From Neopestalotiopsis rosae (Eukaryota; Ascomycota; Sordariomycetes; Amphisphaeriales; Sporocadaceae): a stretch of DNA of 64,000 nt. A model generated the notes under the pieces. It was not told where the DNA came from and ran no database searches. It was given only the letters and a program-made list of their open reading frames with translations. The position numbers and the translations under genes are program-made. The stretch covers positions 2,418,001-2,482,000 of the forward strand of contig JALGAS010000005.1 of assembly GCA_023078685.1 (NCBI GenBank). The letters run 5' to 3'. This document shows positions 10,395 through 25,233 of this stretch, piece by piece. The number at the start of each line of letters is the position of its first letter. The first letter of the stretch is position 1.

Positions 10395-13300
10395 CACCTG
10401 CGACGGGGCAAGGTCCTGGAGTAATCCCTGGGTTAGGTTCGCTCTTTTACCAGGCGTCGCCTAATATGGCCCGTCACTCTGCGTGCTGTACCGCGCGGCT
10501 CCTCAGTGTGAGAGTTTCCCTTGGTAGAGTGTCCAGTGTTTCCTGCCTGCAGTTGCGACGCAGTTGAATTTCTGCGACAGAATTTCGAGTACCTTGCGCC
10601 TTATCTGCATTATCGATAAGAGCGACGGATAAGTTCAGGACGGTATGTGTGGACCTCCAAGCATGAGAATACCATGTTCCTGCACGTCAAATCGCAAAAA
10701 TAAAAATAAAAATAAAACACTCTAGAGCTGTACATGGATCTTACACACAGTCGTCATGAATGCCATATATTTTCTACTTACTACAATCACGAATAGCAAT
10801 TTACGATCTCCCATTTCGCCTCTGTTCGACACATGCCTAGCGCAAATGTGATTGGCTCATAGAAAGAAGGCCGCCTTGGACTACTATGTATGAGGTAGTA
10901 ATCCGACTCTCCCATCATTGGACATCAATATTACTATTTGATGATTACAAATATCCTGGATCACGATAGCTCAGATGATAAGTCAGGTCGTAGCATGCTC
11001 ATGTTCACGACCAGATTGAATACTACTATCAATATATTTTCCGTACACGACAAGTCAAGCAGGAGGCGTACATCAGTGAGCGCTTGCTGCTTGACAGGGC
11101 GCATCTAGAAGCGATACAAAGGAGCAGGGATCTCATGCACGGGCTCCAGATCTGACGCATGAGTCACCTGGCTTGCGCAGTGATTGGAGAGCAGCTCGGA
11201 TGCTATATCCCTGTCGTCGTCATGCACAGCGTCGCCCTAGGCTCCGAGCCAAGATTTTAGGCGGATATTTTGATACGGTCGTGCTTGAGTCCTGGGGCAT
11301 ATTCCCATGTCACCCCTGGAGGCATTTTCAATGTTGAGCTGGAGTAGAAGAAACAAAAAAAAAAGTAGACGAGGAAGAAGAAACAATCGCGAGATGATTT
11401 AATTAGGCGCATGTCTCGCGGCTTCTTCTTTCTTGGCTTGACAAAGTCTCAGTGACTGTTTCTTTTCGCCATATTGAGCCGCTGTCTAGTAGGTATGGTG
11501 CATATGAATCTTGCAGCGTTGCGTTGGCACCACGACAAGTCAGTAGTATCCATATTGAGGCATGATGTTGTCGTGATGGAGGTCGATGAAACACTTTGAG
11601 TTCGACAAGTTCGAACTTTCCCACCTTTGAAAGCCGGTCTTCCTGTAAGGTCTCCATACTATAAGGCTATACATTTCCGACTATTCTCCATTCCTGTCAT
11701 GCAAATCACGACTCGGTCAAGCGACTTGCGCAACGAGCTTGGGATGGCTTGATAGGGGAACACTTCCAGCAAGGCCGAGTGCGTATAGATGCAGGAAGGC
11801 GGCTTTCTAGTCTTTGACTTGTTGAAGCCCATTCACTATATTAGTACTACTATGCATAGAGCAGCAGCTGTGAATGTTGCGCTAAGAAAGGCTCCAGACT
11901 GTCTGAAACATCCCCCACCAGTATTCTGTGCCATTCTCGATATGTAGATGGATGCTACGTTGGCGAGCAAACGGTTTGCCAAATACGAAAAAAAGGTGTT
12001 CCCTTGCATTATGAGATCCATATCTACATATTGAAAGATGAAAGCATGGCAACATACATGAACCCCCAGCCAGAGCATATCTCAATCTATTGGCGACGTT
12101 GACGGCGTTTTGGAATGAAGATGACGCTCAAGCAATCCGCCCAGTTTCTTTTCGAGCTATCACTAGGTATTTCTTGACCTGCCTTTAGTTGTTGATAGTG
12201 CTAGTCCGGTCTATCAGGGAATGGTTGGTTGGCTAGCCGTGATGCAGTCGCATTCCTAGGTACGCATAGTTTTGCGTTCAGCTGGCAGCTAAAACTTAAT
12301 CTGTTCTGGGGGTCAAGGCCAACAAGATATTATCCCGCTTCACGGCGGATGTCGCGTCCTTGAGAGTTGTATGTAGGCTTTGGAAGGCAATATTGGCAAC
12401 CCAACAGATAGAAAGGTTAAGCTCAAAATTCATCGACCCGAACCGTGAAGCGCAATGATCTAATGGACTTTGCGCCCACGAGGAACAGAAATAGGGATAC
12501 GAGAAGCAGATATCATTTAAAAAACTGCTTTTCTTGAAGTGCTTATTATTACTACCCAGCAATACACAGTAAACTGTACCACTGCTACTAGCCTACTACA
12601 GTACTACGTAGACTAGATGCTCAGATGGATACTGATTGATAACATATCTAATGGATCCCACGGGCCTCTTCGCGTCACATTCCATTCTGATCGTCCACCC
12701 TTGCGGATCGAGATATTCCCAGGCTTTTCCTAAAAGAGCTATTCATCACATCCATTTGGAGATTGCACCATATTGCGACTGGGCAACCACCTCGCATCTT
12801 GCCACGATCCTATCTAACCTGGGTAGTACAGAAGGCATGGGATGTATATTACTCTAGCTCATCAGCGACAACACAATGCACAAAGTGCTAGCACAACAAA
12901 CGGCATCTGGGCAACCTTGAACATTGAAGCTTTTGTGATCTTCCAACGCACTGAACTAAACGTGCCGCGTGCGACACAATATCTCACCTTGTTTCTGGAG
13001 AACCGGACAACACCATTTTACCCTTGATCCGAGCCTTGCGCATGACGAGGACAAAATGCATAATGTGTATTGATTGTGTACCGGAATATCCTTCTTCTAT
13101 TGGTAGTAACAACAGTAGAAACAACCCACACACCTTATCCTGTATGGGATACATACATACAGACTCTCAACACGGCGGACGAAATACGCGGACCCACCAC
13201 CGTCGTGTCTGACAGGCCTCCCCGACTGCACCGTCTGATCCGCTTGGCTGCTGCCCACTGCGTTGCTGGCTGCTGGAACACTTTTCGGGTGCGCTAGGAA

Positions 13301-15021
13301 TCACTGCACTCGACGCCCACCCCCCTGCTTTCAGTAAAACACCCCTCCCACCCCCTGATGCGCCCAGCAAGCAAACCCAGCCATTTTTTGACCTTGTTTT
13401 GCTTGCGTTGCTTGCGTTGCTTGCTCACTGCCTGCGCTTCACACCATCAGAATCAGTTCAGAAGCTGGAATTGGAGTCATTCAAATCATTCAGTCAGCGC
13501 AGCAGCGAGCGTCGTGTAGGCTATTATCACGCCCCCCAATATTCTTGGACTCCCCAAATCAATATCCCTCCCCACGTCTTCCTTCCAATTGTTCATCCAG
13601 GTGCAAGGAAGGCAAGCAAAAAGGATCGCCCCCGGCAAGCAAGCCGTCTCCCAAATCCACGCCAGTCGCAGCGCGCATCGCTCGCATATCCCATTCCCTC
13701 CCTGAATTTGTCCCCATCGCACCGATTGCACATCCTAGGTAGCCAGTAGCCAGCCCAGCCCAGCCCAGGCTATCGTAACGCTTCGCACTCCCTCCAACAC
13801 GCTGGCAAAACAATCTGTGTAGTCAATCGTCCGCCCATCCCATCCAATCCCCCCCGAACTTCTCTTGTTCTTTCTACTGCACCCTCTGTACCCGGCCCAA
13901 ATCACAAACGGCCGCGACAAACGACGAAGCAAAAGATCAACGGAATTCTTTTTTTAATTCTTTTTTTTTTCTTCAAACGCATTCCTTTGGCCGAGCTTCA
14001 AATCGCCTCTTTGCTGCCTACGCCTGCCTTGTGTGTCGCTTCACTTTTTTGGTTTGCGACAGCACTTTCTCCACTAATCGCGCCCGCGCGCATCTTCTAA
14101 TACAATACAATACACGATTTACGAACTCTTTTTAATCAAATCGCCTTTTGCCTTCCTGGAGCAACCGGCGCATTATTCATATCGCCATCATCTAGGCATA
14201 TATTCCTCTCACGACATTTGAGGAATATATCTGTCCTGTCCTGACTGTCTTTTTGCGCATTGCATCGCGTCGCAGCGCATCAACGGCCAAAAAGCCCCCG
14301 ACCAACGCAACGGTACTCACCGGCCTTGGGCGCAGAACTCTCCCTTTCCATTTGCGCAATCCGCTCAGTGCAAAGCAAGGCAAACAGCAAGCAAGCGCAA
14401 GCCTTCGGCATCCATTCGCCATTGTCCGCCCAAGCGTTGCATGTGCACTGCCCCCCCTTTTTTGGGCGCTCTTGTGCACCTTTCGCATTCCTTTGACTTC
14501 TAGGCGCCACCCGGCTGCTTAGCCTGCACCCACACTTATCCTGACTCAAACTGAGTTTGGTTGGGTTTGACGCTTGCCACATCAGCGCCAGCCAAAGCAT
14601 AAGCAGTCCACTATCTGCTGTTCTTTTGCTTTGAGAGGAGTAGAGAGTCCTAACCTAAGGTATTCCATCCCTTAGCACGCACCAGTCTCCATACCCTTCC
14701 ACCTGATTGTCCCCTTCCCTCCCAGCCCAGGGCGGAAAGAGACCCAAGTCCTCCCCCAAGCCCAAGCCAGCACTCCTCCTAGCACTCGCTATCTGTCTAG
14801 CGCAAAATCGCACCACTTCCTCGCCGATCCTCCGATTTCATCCCCTTCCACCTGCAGAATCCGGACCTTGTTACGTCAGCCTTGCTCACTCCTTTGGGTT
14901 GCACCTCCCACCCCCTTACATCCCAACCCAGCATATCGACTGAACCTTACTGCCGTCTGTCTGGTTTACTTCTCAGTTGCCTAACCGCATACTCAATAGA
15001 TATCTCCTACTGTCGTAGGGA
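10395..15021. other. Long divergent intergenic region with pyrimidine-rich leader
   Basis: 4.6 kb between two divergently transcribed genes. From 10,600 to 13,000 it is AT-rich and featureless, with random-looking short frames only. From about 13,200 to 15,000 the plus strand turns strongly C/T-rich (many CCC, CTTC and TTTTTT runs), the composition of a long fungal promoter and 5' UTR leading into the AHC1-like gene. No coding exon could be supported in either part. Confidence 0.45.
13399..13424. repeat. Short tandem repeat, 9-bp unit
   Basis: Nearly three copies of the unit TTGCTTGCG at the left edge of the pyrimidine-rich stretch upstream of the AHC1-like gene. Confidence 0.7.
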
Positions 15022-17022
15022 ATGCTCATGTTTCGTTTTTGGGGCTCAGATTCAAGGGGAAGCGACACAGCTGTTCAGGTTGGTCAACCCACTTTCGATC
15101 TTGGAAAGTCGTCCGTGCATCCGTTTGTGTCCGAGACAGTTACAGTGACGTCGCCTGCCCGGCCACCAAAGCGCCGGAGGCCGACTGACACGCCCATCGC
15201 CTTGTCTACCGGTACTCTCGCGTGCCCAGCCGTGAAACGTACAAAGCTGGAATATGATGGTACTACTATTTCGCCAAAGAAGGAATCTACTTCGCTCAAG
15301 AAGGAAGAGGTAGCGCCCGTGGTAGCGTCCGCAGCAGCGGAGGAGGGCAAAGTGTCGCAGTTGTCGGCGCCCAAGATGTCTGCCAAGCTAGAGCGCGCCA
15401 TGGAGGCGATCGAGTTGCAGTTTAGTCAGGAAATATTGCTCAAACACCATGAGCACCGTCTCGTCAACCAAGAATTGGCGAAATGCCAAGTCGCTATGGA
15501 GCAGCTGCGTCGATGCCATCTCATACCGTACCCCGTCAACATTCCGACGCCAGACCAAATGTTGAACGTCGCCAGCGGGCAAGGTCCAGCGCTTCAGGCC
15601 AAGACTGGAGCGCATGTGCCTCAGTGGGCGCCGCCTTTTGGTGTGACCGACGGCCCATACGCCCGGCATCTTGCCAAGTGGCTGATTCCTGACCCCAAGT
15701 TTGATGGAATTCCGGCTCCGATCCTGGTACATCCCGAAAGTGCCAGAGCCAGGCATTCCGTTGATTCACGGTCCGCAATACACTTGGCCCACGATTTGGG
15801 TGTGGCTCCGAACAAGAGTCGACGAAGTCGCGAAACAGCTGGCCAGAAGCTTCACGCGTTGCCCAGTGGATATTCGCAGCCAAAGGGCAAGGCCGGACCG
15901 TGTGTTCTGAAACGTGCTGCCGATGGCAAGATGGTCAAGCTGGTTTGCGTCACGTGCCACCGAGAGGACTTCTCGAGCACCCAAGGCTTTATCAACCATT
16001 GTCGTATTGCGCACAAGCAAGAGTACAAGAGCCATGAAGAAGCTGCGGTTGCTTGCGGCCACCCTATTACCGTGGATGAAACAAGCGGTGCCGTTGGTGC
16101 CGTCGGTGCCGTAGCTGCTCCTCCAGCATCTGTTGTCACCCGAGTGCCGGTAGCACCTGCACCTACTCGCCAGATATCTCGTGACAACGCTCTGAGCTAT
16201 TCGGACGCGTGTTTCTCGGTCATCAAACGAATTGAAGACTCGATGGAGGCTATCCGAAATGCTGACACAACCAAGATCTCATCTGCAAGCCCAATGTCCA
16301 ACGCGAACTTCAAGTCCTCGGCAGCTGTTCCTAATCTCTCCGAATTAGCGGAAATGAAAGGTAGTGATGTGGACATGGCAGAACTTGTCCGTGACGCCAC
16401 GACCAAGGTTGACTTGGATGCCCTCTTGTATGCCGAGGATGAGTCGGATGATAGTGATGAGGAGTCGCTTGGAGTAGCAGATGCTGAGGACGAACCAACT
16501 CCATCGGCTTTATCTGGCATGCGTATGCCAAAGCCAGTGTCCCCAGTGCCGCCTCCTGTCCTGCCTGGTAGCATCCGGCCAACGAGCAGCTCTGGTCGTG
16601 CACCACCTCTGCCTTATGTCACGCCCATTGCCACGCCTGCCTTGAATCTATCGTCTTCGGAATGTTCTGAAGAAGACCCCATGGATCTTGACCTAAGCCC
16701 GAACACTGCCATCAGCAACAACGCGCCGTCACTCGTAAGCGACGATGACGACTACGATGATTCAGTTGATGGCTCAGGTGACGAATCGGACGTTGATGAT
16801 ACCCTCGACACTCGATCCGTGACTGACGTTGCTGAGATTCATTTCGATGATGAAGGTTCAAGTTCTCTTCGTCACCGACACAGTTCGACGAGTGGTCCCT
16901 CTGATCCCATGCAACTGCGAAAGCAGGAGGAGAAGCATGTGACTTTCATGACCCCGGTCAGAGAGAGCTCGATTCCGACGACGCCGTTGCATAATGGGCT
17001 CAAGCGCAAGAACAGAATTTAA
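15022..17022 (+). CDS. AHC1-like C2H2 zinc-finger protein
   Basis: Single exon, 666 residues from the ATG at 15022; the second ATG at 15028 (MFRFWGSD) is an equally good start. Residues 48-54 (PPKRRRP) and 70-75 look like nuclear localisation signals. A helical segment lies at about 120-170 (MSAKLERAMEAIELQFSQEI). The hallmark is at 305-347: a C2H2 finger (Cys309, Cys312, His326, His331) in the context KLVCVTCHREDFSSTQGFIN, followed by HCRIAHKQEYKSHEEAAVAC. This matches the zinc finger of the yeast Ahc1 family; Ahc1 holds together the ADA histone acetyltransferase complex. Later come two strongly acidic tracts (about 445-475 and 570-605) and a short basic end (GLKRKNRI). A chromatin or transcription cofactor role is likely; membership in ADA is inferred from the finger only. 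An Ala-Val-Gly triplet repeat (GAVGAVGAVAAPP) follows the finger. Confidence 0.75.
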   Translation: MLMFRFWGSDSRGSDTAVQVGQPTFDLGKSSVHPFVSETVTVTSPARPPKRRRPTDTPIALSTGTLACPAVKRTKLEYDGTTISPKKESTSLKKEEVAPVVASAAAEEGKVSQLSAPKMSAKLERAMEAIELQFSQEILLKHHEHRLVNQELAKCQVAMEQLRRCHLIPYPVNIPTPDQMLNVASGQGPALQAKTGAHVPQWAPPFGVTDGPYARHLAKWLIPDPKFDGIPAPILVHPESARARHSVDSRSAIHLAHDLGVAPNKSRRSRETAGQKLHALPSGYSQPKGKAGPCVLKRAADGKMVKLVCVTCHREDFSSTQGFINHCRIAHKQEYKSHEEAAVACGHPITVDETSGAVGAVGAVAAPPASVVTRVPVAPAPTRQISRDNALSYSDACFSVIKRIEDSMEAIRNADTTKISSASPMSNANFKSSAAVPNLSELAEMKGSDVDMAELVRDATTKVDLDALLYAEDESDDSDEESLGVADAEDEPTPSALSGMRMPKPVSPVPPPVLPGSIRPTSSSGRAPPLPYVTPIATPALNLSSSECSEEDPMDLDLSPNTAISNNAPSLVSDDDDYDDSVDGSGDESDVDDTLDTRSVTDVAEIHFDDEGSSSLRHRHSSTSGPSDPMQLRKQEEKHVTFMTPVRESSIPTTPLHNGLKRKNRI

Positions 17023-18198
17023 AGCCGACCTTTCATGACACTGCTATTCATCTAGATGATTACAGTCTTCACTTCTCTCTTGGATACACAGTCTGGAAGA
17101 CAAGTATTTACGGATTACCTACTTTATTGCCGGCTGTTGAAATTTCCAACTGACGTTCCGGAATCTCTTTTACGATTCTATTGGATGTCTAGATGGGTAT
17201 GAAACCCATTCAAGACGTAAATATATCTCAGCATTGAGATGTGCCAATAAGATGATACAAGGCCCACGGCAAAAGAATCGCCAAGACGAAAACAAAGCCA
17301 TGAGACGCTGGAGACCCAAAATGCCCTGGGTTGTCTTTGAGCAGTTTTGTAGAATTTAGAGTTCGTTTCTTATATATCGCCCGGGGCATGATGGGCTGGA
17401 GCAAAAGGACGACAGGGAGAAGGCTCTCTCACGCAAACACGCACTTCGTTGCATGGGCTTCGTGCTCACAGGCTTCAAACCTGTGAGAAAAACACCCATC
17501 TCTGGAGATTGAGATTGATCCCGCCTTCTGTGTATTAAATTCTGTATGTGCGCCATCCGTTCCGCGGAGCAGCGTACTTTTATGTATATAGGCGAAAGCC
17601 AAGAAACACGAGTGTTGTATGAATTAGACGAATACCCTTTCACGACGACCTTTTTCGCAATGAAAACTTGACTGTCCTAATTATCTGGTGTTCTATGTTT
17701 CCTATCAAGTACTAATAATTCGTATCTTATAAAATACCTCTGCTTTGACTTCGAGGGTGGCGGTTGCGTTTCGGCTTGGAGAAGAGCAAGGTATATTTCC
17801 TCGTGAGGAAATGGTCAAGTCTTTGAAATCCTTGGAGTTTCCAATCTTGTCGTGGTCGAGCAGTAGTCCTCGGTTCTTCCTTTTGATGGTTTCGAGACTT
17901 CATCTCCTTGTACCACGAGGATGGGTCGATGCATATCAGGAAAAAAAAAAACAAGACACAAAAAGACCTCCAAATGAGAGAAATTCATGTTCGTTTCCTG
18001 CAGCCTGAATGCTTGCACGCCTGTTATTGCATCCACAACTGACGGACCCATTCCACTTCGCCGTATCGAAATACTTTAGCAGTAGGGCGTGTCTATATAC
18101 ATGTAGGCTTGTCGACGCCTTGTGCTGCACCAAAAAAAGGAAAGTAGGAAAGAAACCCAAAAACAAAATATATCGTCAAGGACTGTCTCAACGAGTCT
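17023..18198. other. Convergent intergenic region
   Basis: About 1.2 kb between the 3' ends of the AHC1-like and Rsp5 genes. It should contain both 3' UTRs. One perfect 8-bp hairpin (17465-17487) is listed separately; no coding frame is supported. Confidence 0.5.
17465..17487. other. Perfect 8-bp stem, 7-nt loop hairpin
   Basis: CTCACAGG, loop CTTCAAA, CCTGTGAG. It lies in the convergent region about 440 bases past the AHC1-like stop and 710 bases past the Rsp5 stop, so it may be a 3' UTR structure in either transcript. The loop looks like a tRNA anticodon loop, but no acceptor or T arm fits around it. Confidence 0.5.
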
Positions 18199-21100
<2,902 letters not shown>

Positions 21101-24100
21101 GGCGGCGGTAGACGAAGAGCGAGATGTTGACAGCTCGAGGGGGTCACTACTCCTCCTTGGATCGCACCTCTTAGTGAAGCGGCGCCAGAGGCCGTCCTAC
21201 GACGTGGTCCTGGGCGCTATCCTTACACCTGGGAGAGGTCTAGAGTACGAAGCAAAGCAGCAAACGTTGGGAATGCAATGCGAGGCAAGGCGATGCGATG
21301 CGCTGCGCCGGAGGGGAAAAGGGTGGGAACAGCGAAGGGCCCAACACCGTTTGCGATTGATATCGAGGGAGAGAATGTGGGTGAAGATTGGTTAGTTGAG
21401 AGTGGGCGAGTGTTTGTCAAGATTGTCTCGTGCAGACCTAGAGGGATGGAAGCGAAAGCCAGACGGCGAAAACCGTCCCGAACGAGAGATTCTACCTGCT
21501 AGCTACAAAACCTGACCCTTCTGTACCGCCTAGTTCCCCCCTCAACTCAAGTGTCGCCGACCCCGATGACTTGGGTTAGGTTCCCTTTGGTGCCGACTTC
21601 CTTACAGGCTGGGCGATGCAGTTTCAGCGTCTCGGGAGGCCTGTAAAGGTGTACGCTCCTGGCTCCAAACCTGTCTGAGAGAAAGCGCTTGCAGGCAGGG
21701 CATCCATCTTCGCACCGCACCAACCTGGAAGCGGGGGCTTGGGCACCTCTATTCGGGTAAGCTGGGGGGATTCCATTGGTCGCGTGTGGTCAGCACTCTC
21801 ACTCTCAGGGAGAGAGGGAGAGAAAGAGACGCTGGCTCGGCTGGTACGTAGTGGATGCAACTCCGTCCCCCTAGGGGGTACTAGGCACCTAGCACCTAGC
21901 AGCTGGGCTTGATTGAGCTCAGGTAATGGAGCGTTTGTTACCTTGGGTGGTACATCAGGTGAAGGTCCAGTGTGTGTCCACAATGAGCGTTGAGGTTTCT
22001 TCACCTTGGACACTACGATACTAATGAAATGATTTCATATCTCATCGTTCTCCTTTGTTCAACCTCGTATGAGCGTATACCTAACTTACAAATCATCCAT
22101 CCGCAAGAGGATACCTAGCACTCTTAATCAGGGTGTCAGCGATCAGCTACCCAAAGCAGCCGGTGGCAGTCTCGTTTCGGGGCAGTGCAAAAAGCTCCAT
22201 TGCAGCGCTTCCAGCTCTTCCAGCATTCTCAGGACCCCGCTCATGTACAAAAGAGAAAAAAGCCTACAGAAGGTTCAAGTAATGTAGGTGGGGATCACTT
22301 GGGGTCTTTGCAGGTCCAGCCAAGGCCTGGTCATAGTTCAACCTACGCTACATCTAGTAAGCCTCCGCCTTTCCCGTAACGCTTGCTCCAGTCGTCAACC
22401 CCTTGTGTGTGTGTTTTCTGTTTGTGTTTGTGTGAGTCCATATGTGTGTGCAATTGTGACGCGCTCGGGTCCTGCTGATGAATGGTGGGAGGGTTGGAGG
22501 AATATAATAACGAATGGACTCGCGTACGGGGATCACGGACATACATTACCACCGCCTTCGTACGAACATCAAAAGTCGGCCTGTGCCGCTCGTGCACGTC
22601 CTCAGCCACACTGGCCTGAGACACAGTTTCCAGTCTACAGAGTCGAAGCCTCTAACCTAGCGAGCAAGCAATTTGGCAGTCTTTGTCAGATCCTGATCTG
22701 AGGACTCGATCTCATCTACAGCTGGAGCAATGGGGCTTTGTTTGGCTATCATTAATCGGGACCTGACGTCGTCTTCCACGTATCTGGTATCTGGTATATG
22801 CTAGAAGTGTATCTATAGTGGGGTTGGAATCTGTCTTCCTGTCGCTAATTATGCCCTGGACCAGGGCTGTACAGTCGCTCCAAGAACCCGGAATACCCAT
22901 CCCAACTCAGACTTCAACTGTTTGACGCGCGGACGGGAGGCTGGACCTTTTACCTGACGTAACTGCTGGCCCATCAAGAAAAAGTGGATATTAAGAAAAA
23001 CGCTCGACATATCTTTAAACTATACAGGCGTTCTGTCATGGAGCCTTGAAACCTGAAACATCTTTTGAGCTGGCGTGGTAATACTCAGGCCGAAAGTATG
23101 ATCAGTCAGTAATGCAATGTGCCAGTAGTGCTTCATGTTCAGCGAGCTCTGCTGTCGAGACAGGCTTCTTGTATACCAATTCCGTCCATCCATGCAACGT
23201 AGCCAATCAATATTAGCTCAATAGGTAGACTGATGAGTGTGGCAACAAGCATTGGGTGGAATCATAACGGTTACAAAGTACATACCTACTTATAACATGC
23301 ATCATGGTTGTCTCGTGCGAACCCACCGCAGCGGCAAGCGGCAAGCGGCAGACGACCCACGCCCTGTCAGTCGTCGTGCTGTCCCAGTGTAAGCGCGAGT
23401 AAAGGAACCTTTGTAATAAGGGTCACAAGAATCCAAGACCCTGTTCGGGTGTTGAAACGTGAACCGCACTGTCATTTGTCAGAAGCTTCTCCGCCAACAT
23501 ACATGAGAGCCCAGTCTATACTTTGGATGTAGCAAGGGCGTACATGCACGTTTGGAGACGAAAACGTCTTTTGAGCGAGGAAAGAGACGATGCTCTACAT
23601 AGTATACGCAAGTTTGTACACCATGGTAGACTTCTAGATAGTAAACAGGAAAAGGCTATGAATCTTGTTGGAGCCATTTTCGGCCTTAATTAAGCAAGAC
23701 GACGTCAGCATCAACCTGGATAGAGAAGTACTTATGGGGGCTTTGTGAATATTCAGCATTATAGACGACCATATTCATCCAGAGAATTGTTGTCTGCCGG
23801 AACGAAACATGGCACTTGAGCATTTCTCAGCTGCCCATGGTCATGAAACTGTTTCCGTCTATCTGATCTTTATCAAACAGCCCGTCCAACATATTTCTGT
23901 TCATGGATACCAATGATTCATTACGCCTCAAAATCGATCCTAACCTCAAGTCTCTCTTGCCGCTTTTTAAATCTCATCCACTCATGGTATGATTTATTGA
24001 TCTGTCAAAACTTTTGGTGGATGCAAAACCCAGTGTTTGCAAGTGCTTCGAAAAGGGGAAACGAGAAGGCCCCGCGACTGCCCTCTGCCCTTCAAATGCC

Positions 24101-24444
24101 TTGCTTTGGAAGAAGGAGCTCTGAATCGAGGGCACAGTTTGCCTAGAGGTGCCACCCTGACTGCCCATCGACCCGAGTGTCCGCATTAAATAGATGACAC
24201 AAGAATATCGTACAATCGCACCGCAGCATTAAGAACCGGGCCCAGGTCGTTCGCGCAAAGATCGAGGACCAGGAGGCACGTCGCATGCCCCCAGTAATGG
24301 TCGTGAAATGTCCGTCAGGCACTGAGACAATGCGTGCTCGAGAGAAAAGTCCAAGTCTGGACTCGATAGGCGAACGTGGAAGTGACCGGGGCCCTGGGGC
24401 TCGTCATCGAATTGTTGCGATAAAGATGTTTGGTTGAAGTTTCC
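21101..24444. other. Intergenic, Rsp5 upstream region
   Basis: 3.3 kb between the 5' end of Rsp5 and the 3' end of Pab2. The first 450 bases should be the Rsp5 promoter and leader. A (GTGTGT)-rich patch lies near 22,400-22,450 and ACCTAG words cluster at 21,880-21,900. No frame has a recognisable domain. Confidence 0.45.
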
Positions 24445-25233
24445 CTAGTAGGGAGCGTAGCCACCTCGCCCGCGGCCACGGTTGCCACCGCGGTAACCGC
24501 CACGAGGCATGAAGCCCCCTCTTCCTCCATAAAATCCTCTGCCGAATCCTCCACGACCACGACCACGTCCTCTAGACATGCCCGGAATGTTTGTTCGCTT
24601 CGGGGTCACCTTGATATTGCGACCCTTGAGTACGCTGTCGTTCAGGACCAGGGCTTGTGCGACCAGGCTGGGCTCGGTGAACTCGACATAGGCATAGCTG
24701 ACGCGCAACGGCTATTAGCTAAAGATGAAGCATGTTTTTGGTAAGAGCTGTACTTACCCTTTCGGCTGGCCAGTGAACTTGTCCAGCAGTATCGTGACTC
24801 GGTTAATGGAGCCACATTCCTGGAAGTGAGCTTGGATCTCCTCGGGAGAGACGGAGTAATCGACGTTGCCAACGAAAATACTGCGGCTATCCACGTCGTT
24901 CTTGTCTTCTTGTTGGAGGTCATTGCCCTGTGTCTCGAGGCTAGCCTGCATCTCGCGAAGCTTTGCAGCCTCCTTCTCCATCTCGGCTACGCGGCGCTTC
25001 ATGGCACTGATCTCCTCCTATGGATCTTGGGTTAGCATGACAGCCAGCATGATCGCGAGTAGTTCTTCTGCCTATGAGAAGCAGGGCGAACTCTTCCTTC
25101 GCTAAGATCGTCAAGGTAGCAGTGAAAAGTTGAATCTTGCGCGCACCTCTTCGTTGTTATCTCCAGAGGCGCCATCAGCCTGGTGATTCTCGGCAGGCAC
25201 CTCAATGCCGTCTTGCTTCTCGGCGTCGGCCAT
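24445..25233 (-). CDS. pab2: Nuclear poly(A)-binding protein Pab2 (PABPN1 type)
   Basis: Three exons, 25147-25233, 24758-25017 and 24445-24697, give 199 residues; introns are 129 and 60 nt with donors GTGCGC and GTAAGT. The acidic N-terminus ([16 protein letters not shown]) leads into a coiled-coil helix ([19 protein letters not shown]), as in PABPN1. One RRM follows at about 74-150 with RNP2 (IFVGNV) and RNP1 (KGYAYVEF); the second intron falls inside RNP1, right after Lys-Gly. The tail is an RGG/Gly-Arg-rich region ending RGGYAPY, a likely arginine-methylation target. This coiled-coil, RRM, RGG order is that of S. pombe Pab2 and animal PABPN1, which bind poly(A) in the nucleus and guide 3'-end processing and exosome-mediated decay. 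Confidence 0.93.

Noticed and set aside
15388..16606. Minus-strand frames of 90-125 codons under the AHC1-like gene
   Set aside because: Antisense shadows of a GC-rich exon; composition is Ala/Arg/Ser-rich and unrelated to any family.
17442..17540. Possible tRNA with UCA anticodon (selenocysteine or suppressor type)
   Set aside because: The anticodon-like hairpin and a weak 4-bp D-like stem are present, but there is no matching acceptor stem and no T arm with a GGTTCRANNCC-like box.
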